DNA of 64,000 bases from Dolomedes plantarius (GCA_907164885.2 OU015495.1:3073308-3137307); one strand, 5' to 3'; shown: positions 11,730-22,369, numbered from the stretch's first letter. Notes: generated by a model not told the origin, from the letters alone. Numbers and translations are program-made.

Positions 11730-12264
11730 AAGTGCAGCTATGACATTTTGTTGCATTCCAAAGCTTTGTAAGCTGTTTTAGTCAGTGTATGTAAATTCAA
11801 CGTTGAACATAATTTATATGCTGCAGCAAAACCTTTACCAATCTGGTGCATGCCATACACTAGTCTGGTATTTATTTCAGAAGAATTTACATTTTTTTTT
11901 TTTTTTTGGAAGATGCCAAACCTTTATGGAAGTCTCAGTTTTTACACTGAATATAAAAATGTGAGCACAGCCTATATCTTGATTCCTCACATAATGTTTA
12001 TTTATCTGCAAAACAGCTTGGACAGCAGAGTTATATTTAAAAGAATTCCATTATCCAAAATTCTAAAACCACTCATTGAACCACAGTTTTCATTTGTTGA
12101 TATAGAACTAGCCGTCTGTAGCTTTGAAAAACTGGCAGAAAAACTTTGGTAATCACCAACATATGCAGAATTATGCATTTCACGTTCAACAGGACTATTA
12201 TTTATTTGTAAATTTATTACCATAAAACTTACGTTTGCGTTTTCTAGAAGTACTTTTTGGCATT
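11730..12264 (-). pseudogene. Mutator-like transposase, N-terminal part
   Basis: Reading leftward from an ATG at 12264, the product begins MPKSTSRKRKRKFYGNKFTN, a basic start typical of arthropod Mutator-like transposases. After a stop and frame change comes MSGFRILDNGILLN (~12090-12050) and LLSKLFC. A further shift gives LYIQCKN and KGLASS, then INTRLVYGMHQIGKGFAAA (~11870-11820). This matches, in order, the conserved GFRI/VD, zinc-ribbon-like Cys and NTRLVYGMRQIGKGF blocks I associate with this family. The DDE catalytic region was not found downstream. A short basic/Trp segment on the minus strand at about 9480-9370 (KDWLRHANARSSKQK) may be a later exon, but I cannot place it. The copy is broken by stops and shifts. 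Confidence 0.75.
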
Positions 12265-12939
12265 TTCGTTGAAAAAAAACTAAAAATATTGAGAAAAATA
12301 AATGGATTTAGTGACTTACAAATGATTATCAAAGGGCAAACTCGTGCGTAAACAATGATTTGGAATGCACAGTTTAATGCCAATTTCTAAAACAAAATTC
12401 GGTAAATAACGTTGGCAGATGTAATTCTTAATATTATTAAGATGCTTAAAAAACTATTTTTGTGTTTTTATGTGCGTATATAATCAGTTTTCCTAACAAA
12501 ATCATGAAAAACAGCAATGTAAACAAACATTTTTGCTTACTTCTGGTTTGCAGAAACGTACTTTCAGTTGTAAAATTTCACAGCCAAGCAATATTAAAAT
12601 ATCTAAAACTTGGGTTCTAGACAAGCTAGAAACAAAATTCAAACAGATTTTGAAAATAAAAGATCATTCATAAAATAGCAAAAATAAAAAATCAATATTT
12701 TGACAGAAATTGACGTTTCAAAGGTGTCCTTATACCTTAAGCATAAATTATTTAAGAATTAACACTTACCTTAAAACAAATAAAGGAAGTCGATATAAAC
12801 TTGTTGAGCAAGGATATCCACAATATTCCGATGTGATTATAGATCCAAATGAAGCATTCAGGTGCACTCGGTAACAAAGAACACAGCAGCGGTGTAGTTT
12901 GTTCATCATGGCGCTTTTGGACGGTGCTGGTCTAAAAGA

Positions 12940-13165
12940 GCTCCATAAGATGTCTATATCAGTATCTTTTATAGACGTCGACCACAGAGACTTCATCTAT
13001 TAGAGATCGAAACTTGGAGGACTTATAGATGTATATAATACGTCTTAGATCTCTAATAGACGTCGAAGTGAAGTACGACTATTAGACATCTATTTTTTCA
13101 TCTTATAGAGCTCTATAGTACGTCCTGGATGTCATGGATGAATTTCGAGCTCTAATAGACGACCA
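12940..13165. repeat. right subterminal array of GACGTC-containing units
   Basis: Degenerate tctaatagacgtc / gacgtctata units mirror the left array at 7575-7805. Confidence 0.55.
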
Positions 13166-14153
13166 TTAGCTCTGTGTGGTTGTGTGGGAAGGCTTCGTTT
13201 CCTTGGCGGGAGTATCTGGCATTCAATGTGGATGTGGGATTTTGGTAACCCCAGGTCTCCTTCGAAAATCGAACAGGTGTTACTTCCTGCCGATGGGTAA
13301 TGGTTTACCCTAAGAAAAGGCAGTGTTTACAAGAGACAAGTGGGAGAAATACACATCTGCAGTTAACAATAGAAAGGATATTTTCAACACTATACCTTCT
13401 TACGAAAAAAAACCTAACAATTTCAAAAACCCAAATACCCAGAAATCTGCATCTATAATAACAAATTTTTGTATGATCTCGTATTTATAAAAGTAAGCAG
13501 GACTCTAAATTGTATTGAGGATTTCTGAAAGTCCCTCACATTACTTCGGGAAATAGTAAATAGAACGATGCATGGTTAAAAGGTTTCAAAATACATTGAT
13601 TATAGAAAAATAGAAATCAAAACATGTGATTGTTTTCTTAAAGCCTAAATATTTAAAACCTTCATAATTTTCTTAATGCCTAAAGAGAAATAAATACTTC
13701 TCGTATGTAATGCTGATGAGCTGTTAATTATTTAGTATTAAGTTAAGAAAAATAGTTCAAACTGTGATGTGAAAACAAAACTGTTTCCCCCTTTCCTGGA
13801 GAGCAACCGATGGAAAATCAATCCTCAATCGGCGATAAAAGGCCAAATATGGCAATCCGAATTTGGTAGCGGCGGGGAGTTATTTCCGTTGCAGGTGTAA
13901 ATTGGCCGTTGTAGCATAAATAGTACTGTCGACTTAGGCTTGCCCCGAGTATAGCGACGCTGGAATCATAAGCTGGTAGGCTGTGAAGGATTAGGAACGG
14001 CCGAAAAACCTTTATAGAATTTATAAGCTAGCCTTAGCAGGCAGGACCGGTCTCATGCGAAGATCTTTGTGAATGCGTTCGTTACTAACGAAAAGAGGAG
14101 CACTGAGAATTAAATTTTTGAGGACATGATTTTGAATGACTTGATGTCTCCGC

Positions 14154-14225
14154 AGGGCCGCCCAGAGGGGGGGGGGGGTCTGGGGCACTTTGCCCCAGGC
14201 CCCCCAAAAATTTAAAAAAAAAAAT
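14154..14225. mobile_element. possible hAT MITE end
   Basis: The sequence cagggccgccc followed by a G tract and caggccccccaaaa resembles the end of the hAT MITE at 30848-31023. No second end or target duplication was found. Confidence 0.3.
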
Positions 14226-14561
14226 TATTTATTAGATTTTCTCTGAAAGAAAATTCTGAAAGTTGTACCGTACTTCAAAATAATCTCCTGAAAATTATTG
14301 TCACTTTCCAATTATTGGGAAAGTGATTAAGTTTAAGACGGTTATTAATGAGGATACAGATAAAGATAATGATGTTAGCAGGGAGATTTTTAAGCATTAG
14401 GGAGGAGATAAAAAAAAATAAATCTCCGGGTGCGGATTCTAATTTGGAGATGTAAATTAAAATTTCGGAGGGATAGGCGGACTCCCTCCTTATTCTTATG
14501 CAAGGAATTTTGAGAAGGAGTTCCAAGAAAATCAGCAACACGTAGTAACAGAGTTAATGGT

Positions 14562-14759
14562 TTGCGGGTCCGAGATATCGTGGTTAGGCTGAAATTGATG
14601 GCTGAGGACGAGGTGGCTGTATTTGATGTAGAGCAACACTCCGCCGCGACCTCAGCGGACACCCTTTTTCTAACGCGCTGTCGTAATTTGGCTTCAAGGG
14701 CATCTTTTTCTTCGACAATAAAATTTAACGGATTTTTTCAAACCAATGTAGCTCAGTAA
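14562..14759 (+). pseudogene. Tigger transposase C-terminal remnant
   Basis: The frame ends with ADTLFLTRCRNLASRA and TIKFNGFF. This resembles the last ~50 residues of Tigger/pogo proteins, where a leucine-rich stretch is followed by a short TDFF-like tail. It is on the + strand, immediately before the right terminal repeat, as expected. The similarity is modest. Confidence 0.45.
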
Positions 14760-14924
14760 TAATTAGTTCAGTACATTGTCTAATTTTGAATTTTCTTGTA
14801 ATTTTCATAAATATACTTTATATTACTTAGTATCATTGTCGTTTTATTGTAACCTTAGTTCATTTTGGTTTCGGATAAAGCGGACTTTCGGATTACCGAA
14901 GTTCGGATTATCGGGACTCTACTG

Positions 14925-15431
14925 TATAAAGTATGAGATTTTGTTACATTTGTCTGTTATGAATGAACACCGTATTTTACAGAAACCATTAAGCTCTGCC
15001 GTGAAAAATTTTCTTTTTCCTTGTTGTTTAAAAAAGAAATAACTACCAAAACTTTCGTTTCTTTAAAATGTTTTTGCACAGGCTTGTTTTTTCTTCAGAT
15101 GTTTAAAAATGAACTGTTTGTATCAGCAGATGAGGTGAATACAAGCTTCTACAATCAAAGTCCCGATTTTTTAAGAAGAAAATGAGGATATACTAGAATA
15201 TAAATATGGATTTTTTTTTTTATGGATGACAATTTTTATTGTTGTTTGAGGATATATATTAAAATATGTTTCTTAATCTAATACACAAAGCTTAATTAGG
15301 ATCAATGGTTTTTAACAATCACAAAACTGAGCATATTTAATGGCCATTCATCCTTCCTCTTTGATAAGGGCTTGAAAATTAGTTTTCTCATGATCAATGT
15401 ATCACTTTGATCTGTTATCAGGGATATGTGC
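14925..15431. other. AT-rich spacer between Tigger and mariner elements
   Basis: No gene or repeat boundary recognised. Confidence 0.4.
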
Positions 15432-15645
15432 TACAGAAGGTCGTTCACACTTTATGGAAATGATTTTGTAATTTATTTTTGTCATTTGCATTTTGAGATA
15501 TAAATTTGGCAACTTCAAAAAAATCTTCTATTGTTTTCTTTTGATTGGAATGTAAAATAAAAGATTCATTTTGAAAATGACTCCTAAAATCGATAGATGG
15601 CTCGAAGGTTACGAAACTGCGCTTTCCGAGGAGAAATATTCATAT

Positions 15646-16725
15646 TGTAGAGTATTGCATTTCAACCTCTCCGTTAACAAAAGAAATTCTTCTATCTCGG
15701 CCTGAGACCCATCAAAAGATTTCCGACTTAGGTGGCAATATGCTGACGGCAATTTTCCTTTTGTTCATCCAATAGACTTGTTCCACAGAACCTTAGGGGA
15801 CATGATCATTTTTCTTGATTTAGTCATCGCCACCGGGTGACGCCGCTGATATTAGTTATAAATGACAGGAGACCCCCAGGTGCTTTCATTCATGAACTAT
15901 CAATTGTTAAGCAGCATCCTGGAGGCGTCGCGTGCCTAAACAAAAGGACTCGTGCCTTTCGCATTTTACCGAAGCGGCCCTTTGAGACTCTTTGAAGTGG
16001 CTTGGAGGACAAACTAAAAAGGCGGCCGCTTTAGACCCGGGGAAAATATTTCATTATCGCCCCAGGAAACCCATTTCCGTTGCTCACTTGTTCTAGATCG
16101 TTCGACTTTCTGGAGAGTGATGCAATATCCGGTGGAGGTCTTCTATAAAAAGAGAATGGACCCCTCAGTCGTGGCTTGCGTCTTTTTAGTTCCTGACACG
16201 TAGCGGATCCCGTTTAAGAGCAGCCGGGTTTGCCGCCCTTAGAGGTTCAAGAGTCCCTTGTGACTGTTTGCAGCGACGATCTAGTTCCTGCAGGAGTAAA
16301 CATACTCCACTAATTTGTCGGAGACCAGTCTTCGTGGAAGGAGCCTTTGCTACCTTATTTCCCAGTGAGGAGTCCTTTCTCCTTAAATTTATATTTTCAT
16401 CGCTACCGGGTGTGTGCAGTGGTCACCGCCGTTGATATTATTGGGGAGCCCTTTCCCGTCAGGAGAAGTGCCGTTTTTTCATCATTGAAGCAGAGCCAGT
16501 TCTGCTAGCTTAGCGGACTTCTGTGCTCTTACTCCGCCCCACGCCGATTAAATCGAGTGTGATCACTTAAGTTACGAAGTTCATCTTACATCTGTGCAGT
16601 GTACATATCTCATCATCATCAACTTTATTAATAAATTGCATTTGTTTTGTTTATGTAATGAGTGATGTATACCTGGTGTGTTTAAATCATCTTCTGGTTG
16701 ACACTACGAACCTCAGTTCGCTACA
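15646..16725 (+). repeat. 5' LTR
   Basis: TGTAG...CTACA, 1,080 bp. A TATA box (tataaaaag) is at 16144 and a polyadenylation signal AATAAA at 16630-16635, placing U3, R and U5 in the usual order. Compared with the 3' copy I see three substitutions and one C-tract length change. Confidence 0.97.
16144..16152 (+). promoter_or_regulatory. LTR TATA box
   Basis: The sequence tataaaaag sits mid-LTR, about 490 bp before the AATAAA. It is conserved in the 3' LTR near 22882. Confidence 0.6.
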
Positions 16726-16750
16726 GAAGGTATATATTCATTCATAATTT

Positions 16751-16765
16751 TGGTGGCAGCGTTCT
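16751..16765 (+). promoter_or_regulatory. primer-binding site, probably tRNA-Leu
   Basis: The sequence tggtggcagcg is complementary to the 3' end (including CCA) of animal tRNA-Leu as I know it, for about 11 bases. It lies 25 bp past the LTR end, farther than usual. Confidence 0.6.
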
Positions 16766-17642
16766 AACGAAAAAAAAGCGAGAGTAAGAACATTTTGTTT
16801 TCCTTAGTGACAGTCGCGTGTGTTCAGAACTGTGACTGTGCGAAAGTGCTATTGCTGGTGTGTATCCTGTGAAGTAGTGTAGAGCGGCTGACGTTCTTGT
16901 GAAATCTGCTAAACTGCTGCAGTGTTAATTTCCTTAGTGACATTCGCGCGTGTTTCAGAACTGAGACTGTGTGAAAGTGCTATCGCGGGTGTGTGTATCC
17001 TGTGAATTAGAGTAGGACGTTTGACGTTCTTGTGCCATCTGATAAACTTGCTGCAGTGCCAACTAGATGCCAGTCTTCACATCAAATTGTGAGTACCATT
17101 CTGTTTCTCTTTTGTGCTGGTATCCAACAGTAGTTTAGTAATTAATATTTTGGTTGTTTTCTCAGAAGTAGGAGAATTAAATTGTTGAATTTAATAACCG
17201 TAATTAATAGCTTGATCTGAACTTAAAAGGTGTTAAAAATTTTTTTAAATTGAGGTAAAATAAGAACTAGTGTTATTGTGTAAAGTAGAATTGTTATTGA
17301 AATAGTAGTGTGTTAAATTAGTTCCCAGAAATTAAGGAATGTAACTGTGCTCAAAAAGAAATAGTGTAACTACATTGTGTTTAACTATTTTGCATTGTGT
17401 ATTTTTGTGATATGTTAAAAGCAAAGTGATTTATCTTTTATGAACCTTAAAATAGTAACATCGCAAGCGGAATTTTAAAAGTAATTTAGTTCATATTTGT
17501 TAATGCATTGCATGTGTACGTTAATTGATTGTGTTGTGTAGTTGCATTTTGTGTTCAGGTTTTAATGTAATTACTACCTCAGGGTTTATAATAGTGTGTA
17601 TTATTCTGTGTAGTATTGTAATAGCTTTGTATTCTGTCAAAC

Positions 17643-18317
17643 ATGGGTTCTCTTGTTCGTGCAAAGAAAGAGGACTTAGTTAACCTCGCTATAGAAATGA
17701 GTTGTGAGGTAGATTTGGGAATGCTGAAGCTTGAGATGATCAAAAAAATTGAAAGTTCAGCAGATTACAATGTAAAATTGGCTGAAGGGTTGTTAGCTGA
17801 AATTATGGAGACCCGTATAGAAAACGAGCAACGAGAGCGGGAAGAACGGTTAGCCCGGCAAAAACGGGAAGATGAATTAGCTCAACAAGAACGGGAGGAT
17901 AGGTTAGCTCAACAAGAGCGAGAGTTTGAGCTAGCCAAATTAAGACTGAGTAGGGAAGCCCCCCAAGAAAGCCCGTCTGTTAGTCCTCCGAGACCTGCGG
18001 GACACTCATTAAGGCACATAATGCAAAAATTCGACCCGGAAGAAACTGATATAAGCCTATACCTTTGCCTTTTTGAACGGCAGGCACAGCATTTAAAAAT
18101 ACCGGAAGCTGAATGGTCAGGCAGTTTAATTAGCCTGTTACCATTATCAGTAGCGGCCATTGTGTTACGGGAAAAAGTCGAGGACACACAAAAATATTCC
18201 CATGTTAAGAGCGTGCTTCTCGAGCGATTCAGGCTCAGTCCTGAAGCTTTCGTCAGAAGTTTGTTAGACACCAGCGTAAGCCAGGAACCCTATGGAAAGA
18301 TTATCTTTTCGAAATAA
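17643..18317 (+). CDS. gag: Gag N-terminal part (matrix/capsid)
   Basis: The first frame after a ~900-bp leader encodes 224 residues of Gag, the structural protein that packages element RNA. Residues ~60-110 form a strongly charged, Glu/Arg/Gln-rich heptad-like stretch (repeats of LAQQERE and similar), a likely coiled coil. Residues ~120-215 look like the start of a retrotransposon capsid (LISLLPLSVAAIVL and LLERFRLSPEAF). The frame stops at 18317, but clear capsid-like sequence (HFEGWIEGLGV) continues in another frame from about 18299. One missing base near 18295-18300 would explain the break. No canonical slippery heptamer is visible there, so a mutation or assembly error is likelier than programmed shifting. 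Confidence 0.85.
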   Translation: MGSLVRAKKEDLVNLAIEMSCEVDLGMLKLEMIKKIESSADYNVKLAEGLLAEIMETRIENEQREREERLARQKREDELAQQEREDRLAQQEREFELAKLRLSREAPQESPSVSPPRPAGHSLRHIMQKFDPEETDISLYLCLFERQAQHLKIPEAEWSGSLISLLPLSVAAIVLREKVEDTQKYSHVKSVLLERFRLSPEAFVRSLLDTSVSQEPYGKIIFSK

Positions 18318-18409
18318 AGACGCATTTCGAAGGTTGGATAGAGGGTCTCGGTGTTACAACTTTTGAGTCGTTAAAAGATCTCTTTCTGGTCGACCAATTA
18401 AAACGGAAA

Positions 18410-21400
18410 ATGGGGAGTGAAATCCGGGAGCAAAATATAAGGGATTGGGAGAATTACACGTCCCCTGAAACCTTGGTCAAAGACGCGGATCAGTTTGAGC
18501 TTATCAGAAAAACAGGTAAGCCCCCCAACCAGCCGAAGAAATTCGAGGGACGCGCGCCCGACCAACGGAAAATGTTTGGGGCTGTAAAAACGGGAGAGAA
18601 AGTTGAAAAACCCCCCGAACAACACGAACCCGAACGAAATTTAGATAAGGTGAGCTCCCCTCGCCCAAAAGAAAACCGCCGTAAAGAATGGAACCATAAA
18701 GAGTTCGACAAAAGGCGTGTGACAGACATTAAGTGCTATTTTTGCCACGAGGTCGGTCATATTAGGCCCCAGTGTCCGTTATTAACAAAAAAAGAAGAGG
18801 TTAACTCCATAGGTGCCGATTTGGAAATCACAGATCCCTTAAAACCATATGTGAGTATAGGGACTGTGAACGGCCAGGTATGTGAGATACTTAGAGATAC
18901 GGGTAGTACGATTGATCTGGTTTGTAAAAGATTTATTTCGCCCGACGACTACCTCGGCGAAACAGTCTGGCTCACTCAGCCGTTAGACACTCGTGCCATT
19001 AACGTGCCCCTAGCGCGCGTAACTCTGAACTCCCAGTATGGAAATATAACAACAAAGGCCTGTGTCATTAGCGACAGGTCAAATCAACAAAGATACATAC
19101 TGGGAAATCAAACGGCAGCTCTTCTAAGACAGGGTCAACAAAACTCTAAGAGCATGCAAATCAATGCAATAACGCGCTCGCGTTCCAAATGTCAAGAGAG
19201 CTGTACACAGACGCTTGAGTCAAACGATTTTCTTCGGGAGCGTTCGGACAATAGTCCCTCAGATGGGGAGTCAATCGTTTTGACACAACTGGAAAGGGGG
19301 GAACAGGCGAAATTGTTAGTTTTACCCCCCCTCGACCGCGAAGACCCAGCGTTGAGTCTATTAAATGTTTCCCCAGAGAAATTCGCAGACGCACAGCGGG
19401 AATGTGTAGAATTGGCCGCATTGTTAAAAAAGGTCGAAAGTCCAAGTCAAACCGGCGAGAAGGGTTATGTGGTCATAAACGGGTTGCTGTGTAAACAACA
19501 GAGGGACCACTTTGGGGATACACGAAGTCTTTTAGTTGTCCCACAGGTATTCAGAAAAAAACTATTGGCAGTATGCCATGAGTCAACAAATGCTCATTTA
19601 GGTGCGACGAAATCGAAACAGAGGCTAGCCAAATCGTTTTTTTGGCCCCGATGTTACCAAGAAATGGAGGAATACGTGAGGTCGTGCGACGCATGTCAGC
19701 GCATAGGGAATGCTCAAGATACTAAGAGATTCCCCATGCGATTAACGCCTATAATTAGCGAACCATTTGTCAAAATAAACATCGATGCTTGCGGACCTCT
19801 GCCCGAATCTGAGAATGGAAATAAGTACCTAATCACCGCTATATGTTTAGCTTCAAAGTTCCCGGAAGCAATTCCCGTGAAAAACCTAAGGTCATTATCT
19901 GTCACGGATGCTTTGTTGCAGGTATTCAGTAGAACCGGGTTCCCGAAAGAGGTGCAATGCGACAATGGCACGTCGTTTACGAGCGAGTTAACGTGCGAAT
20001 TTTTTGAGAAATTCGGCATCAAAGTGACGCATAGTTCAGTGGGGCATCCACAAAGCAACCCTGTAGAGAGATTCCACCGAACACTTAAGAGACTGTTAAA
20101 GGTCCTGTGTTTGGAAAACGGGGAGAGTTGGGAACGTCATTTACCAGCCTCGCTCCTCGCGATTCGGACTATAACGCATAATAGTACGGGATTCTCACCG
20201 GCCGAACTGTTGTATGGAAAAAACCTACGAACACCCGAAGTTTTATTGTACGAAGGTTGGATGGGAGGTTGTGAGGAAGAGAGACCCGTGACAGAGCACG
20301 TCCTTACCCTAGTGAATAGATTAAAAAGAGCGCGAGAATTAGCTGCTCAGAAAATGGGTGAAGAACAATCTAAGCGTAAGGAAGCGTATGATAAGAGCGC
20401 AGTTAAAAGGCATTTCGAGGTTGGAGATTTAGTTCTGATTTTCTCTTTATCTCGACCTAGCAAAATGGCGCCGAAGTGGATAGGCCCAGCGAAAATTGAA
20501 GCTCGCATATCCGAGACGAATTATCGAGTGCAAACTCCCGGACCTAGACAGAAATCCAGCATTTACCATATTAATATGCTGAAGCCCTATATCAGGCGTC
20601 CCGAAACTATAAATTGGGTTTATGAAGGTAAAGTCGAAATTAGTACTGAGGATGATTTCGCAATCCACGTTTTTGAAACCGGTGCTACCGATTTCGATTA
20701 CGAGGAGATTGTGCGCGAGAGCGAACTTGACGCTCGTCTAAATCTCACTCAAAAAAGGGAATTAAAGAAATTATTGTGTAGCCATGCAAATATTTTTTCT
20801 AATAACCCAGGAAAAACCGAGAAAGTTACGCATGACATAGAGCTGATCTCGGATAAGGTCGTTAGGTCTAGACCATACAAAACGTCACACCGACAGAACG
20901 AAATCTTGAAGTTGGAGATTGACAAAATGTTAAAATTAGGAGTGATAGAAGTAGGTGAGTCTGATTATACCTCGCCTATCATTTTGGTAGAAACCGATGG
21001 TCGTGAGCCGAGACCCTGTATTGATTATCGTAGGTTGAACGAAATAATTCGCACCGAATATTACCCCCTCCCCAACATAGAGGAAAGGGTTGAACAGGTT
21101 GCAGGATCTGATTTCATAACAATACTCGATCTTGCAAAGGGGTATTGGCAAATCCCCTTGACAGAAAGGGCCCAACGGATTGCGGCTTTTGTCACCTCAT
21201 TCGGGACATTCAGGCCTTTGCGGATGCCTTTCGGGCTTAAAAACGCACCTTTCTTTTTCAGTAAGCTCATGGCTGACGTCCTAAATGGGTGTGAGGAGTA
21301 TGCCGTTCCATATATCGACGACATCGCGATATTTTCTAAGACCTGGGACGAGCATCTGAAGCATTTAGATATCGTGTTAAGTCGTGTAGCGCAAGCGCAG

Positions 21401-22120
21401 CTCACAATCAAATCATCGAAATGTCGGTTCGCCCAAAACCATGTAAAATACTTGGGGCACATGGTCGGCGGAGGTTATCGAAATCCCGCCGAATTAAAGG
21501 TAAAATGCATTAGGGAATTTCCCCGGCCAGAGACAAAGACGAGTATCCGGGCATTTCTGGGTCTCACTGGGTATTACGCGCACTATATTCCAAATTATTC
21601 TATGATAGCGGCCCCCTTAACCGATGCGTTAAAAGGACGGGAGAAACGCGCGGCGGTTGTGTGGGACGAAGCTTGCGAGGCAGCGTTCACCACTTTGCAA
21701 GACGCTCTTATAAAAACACCTGTGCTACGAGCTCCTGATTTTTCTGTTCCATTTATTGTCCAAACGGACGCATCCGATCTGGGAGCCGGGGTAGTGTTGG
21801 CCCAACAAATAGGTGATAAGGAACATCCTATCCTGTACCTGAGTAGGAAGTTCTCTGAGCCCGAAAGGAAATACAGCACCACAGAAAAAGAGTGCTTGGC
21901 GATCATATTCGCGTTAAAAAAACTTCACTACTATCTGGACGGAAGCGAATTCAAAATCGTGACCGACCATAATCCATTGGTATGGCTCAAGAAGAATGCC
22001 AGTTCAAATGGCCGTCTTTTTCGGTGGCAACTTATGTTGCAGCAATTTTGTTTTCGGGTAGAACACAAGCCGGGAAGACAGAATACAAACGCTGACGCTT
22101 TAAGCAGATACATTCCTTAA
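18410..22120 (+). CDS. pol: Gag C-terminus/Pol polyprotein: zinc knuckle, protease, integrase, RT, RNase H
   Basis: This frame encodes 1,236 residues from its first ATG; the same frame is open back to about 18299 with capsid-like sequence, so the ATG is probably not the true start. Domains in order: CCHC zinc knuckle (residues ~109-122, CYFCHEVGHIRPQC); aspartic protease with RDTGS (~161-165); integrase zinc module (His from ~390, CDAC ~425) and catalytic core with Asp in INIDACG (~459), Asp in CDNGTSF (~518) and Glu in PVERFH (~553), 34 residues between the last two; a GPY/F-like C-terminal module (~685-735, KWIGPAK...HINMLKPY); reverse transcriptase with YIDDIAIF (Tyr ~968); and RNase H beginning QTDASDLGAG (Asp ~1120), ending ADALSRYIP. 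All catalytic residues are intact. Integrase preceding RT is the notable oddity. The protein makes the DNA copy of the element RNA and inserts it. Confidence 0.95.
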   Translation: MGSEIREQNIRDWENYTSPETLVKDADQFELIRKTGKPPNQPKKFEGRAPDQRKMFGAVKTGEKVEKPPEQHEPERNLDKVSSPRPKENRRKEWNHKEFDKRRVTDIKCYFCHEVGHIRPQCPLLTKKEEVNSIGADLEITDPLKPYVSIGTVNGQVCEILRDTGSTIDLVCKRFISPDDYLGETVWLTQPLDTRAINVPLARVTLNSQYGNITTKACVISDRSNQQRYILGNQTAALLRQGQQNSKSMQINAITRSRSKCQESCTQTLESNDFLRERSDNSPSDGESIVLTQLERGEQAKLLVLPPLDREDPALSLLNVSPEKFADAQRECVELAALLKKVESPSQTGEKGYVVINGLLCKQQRDHFGDTRSLLVVPQVFRKKLLAVCHESTNAHLGATKSKQRLAKSFFWPRCYQEMEEYVRSCDACQRIGNAQDTKRFPMRLTPIISEPFVKINIDACGPLPESENGNKYLITAICLASKFPEAIPVKNLRSLSVTDALLQVFSRTGFPKEVQCDNGTSFTSELTCEFFEKFGIKVTHSSVGHPQSNPVERFHRTLKRLLKVLCLENGESWERHLPASLLAIRTITHNSTGFSPAELLYGKNLRTPEVLLYEGWMGGCEEERPVTEHVLTLVNRLKRARELAAQKMGEEQSKRKEAYDKSAVKRHFEVGDLVLIFSLSRPSKMAPKWIGPAKIEARISETNYRVQTPGPRQKSSIYHINMLKPYIRRPETINWVYEGKVEISTEDDFAIHVFETGATDFDYEEIVRESELDARLNLTQKRELKKLLCSHANIFSNNPGKTEKVTHDIELISDKVVRSRPYKTSHRQNEILKLEIDKMLKLGVIEVGESDYTSPIILVETDGREPRPCIDYRRLNEIIRTEYYPLPNIEERVEQVAGSDFITILDLAKGYWQIPLTERAQRIAAFVTSFGTFRPLRMPFGLKNAPFFFSKLMADVLNGCEEYAVPYIDDIAIFSKTWDEHLKHLDIVLSRVAQAQLTIKSSKCRFAQNHVKYLGHMVGGGYRNPAELKVKCIREFPRPETKTSIRAFLGLTGYYAHYIPNYSMIAAPLTDALKGREKRAAVVWDEACEAAFTTLQDALIKTPVLRAPDFSVPFIVQTDASDLGAGVVLAQQIGDKEHPILYLSRKFSEPERKYSTTEKECLAIIFALKKLHYYLDGSEFKIVTDHNPLVWLKKNASSNGRLFRWQLMLQQFCFRVEHKPGRQNTNADALSRYIP

Positions 22121-22369
22121 ACGTCCGCGAATTACCTAGATTTGTAAATGTAGTAACCTAGAGAATTAATTGTTAGTACCATGAAATTTATTTGTGTTTG
22201 TATTTAGTAATCCAGTTAGTGCATGTGTACGTACTTGTTAGAATTGTGTATTTTTTTTTTGTGTAGTAGAAAAAAAAAACTGTTGGAACTGGTACATTAG
22301 ATAGCAGAATTGGGAACCACCCACACGAAACGTTGGTTTTCAATATGCAACCACATTGAAAACTTTAAC

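Larger units (their letters stand above)
7551..13188 (-). mobile_element. Mutator-like element (MULE), 5.6 kb
   Basis: The terminal repeats begin cccacacaac and end gttgtgtggg. Inside each end lie ~230-270 bp rich in degenerate tctata(a/g)gacgtct units. A decayed transposase with strong Mutator-type features runs leftward from 12264, which defines the family. No long target duplication is visible; only aa flanks both ends. The element sits inside the Tigger copy and contains a 640-bp palindrome, a (CA/TA)n tract and a hAT transposase fragment. Boundaries are well supported by the inverted ends; completeness of the gene is not. Confidence 0.7.
5904..14924 (+). mobile_element. Tigger/pogo element, split by two later insertions
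   Basis: The outer ends are the inverted pair cagtagagtcccgataatcc at 5904 and its complement ending at 14924, both flanked by TA. That terminal repeat and target site are typical of pogo/Tigger elements. Removing the Mutator-like element (7551-13188) and the 365-bp hAT MITE with its duplication leaves about 3.0 kb, the normal Tigger length. A weakly Tigger-like C-terminal tail is readable at 14562-14759. The rest of the transposase is too decayed to follow. Confidence 0.8.

Noticed and set aside
12766..12996. Minus-strand open frame at the right end of the Mutator-like element
   Set aside because: It overlaps the start of the subterminal repeat array and shows no transposase motif.
7541..13198. 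Long target duplication for the Mutator-like element
   Set aside because: Flanks (attcacaa and aaggcttc) do not match beyond aa, so I did not claim one.
18295..18305. Programmed -1 frameshift signal between gag and pol
   Set aside because: No X-XXY-YYZ heptamer or obvious downstream structure; a simple base loss explains the break better.
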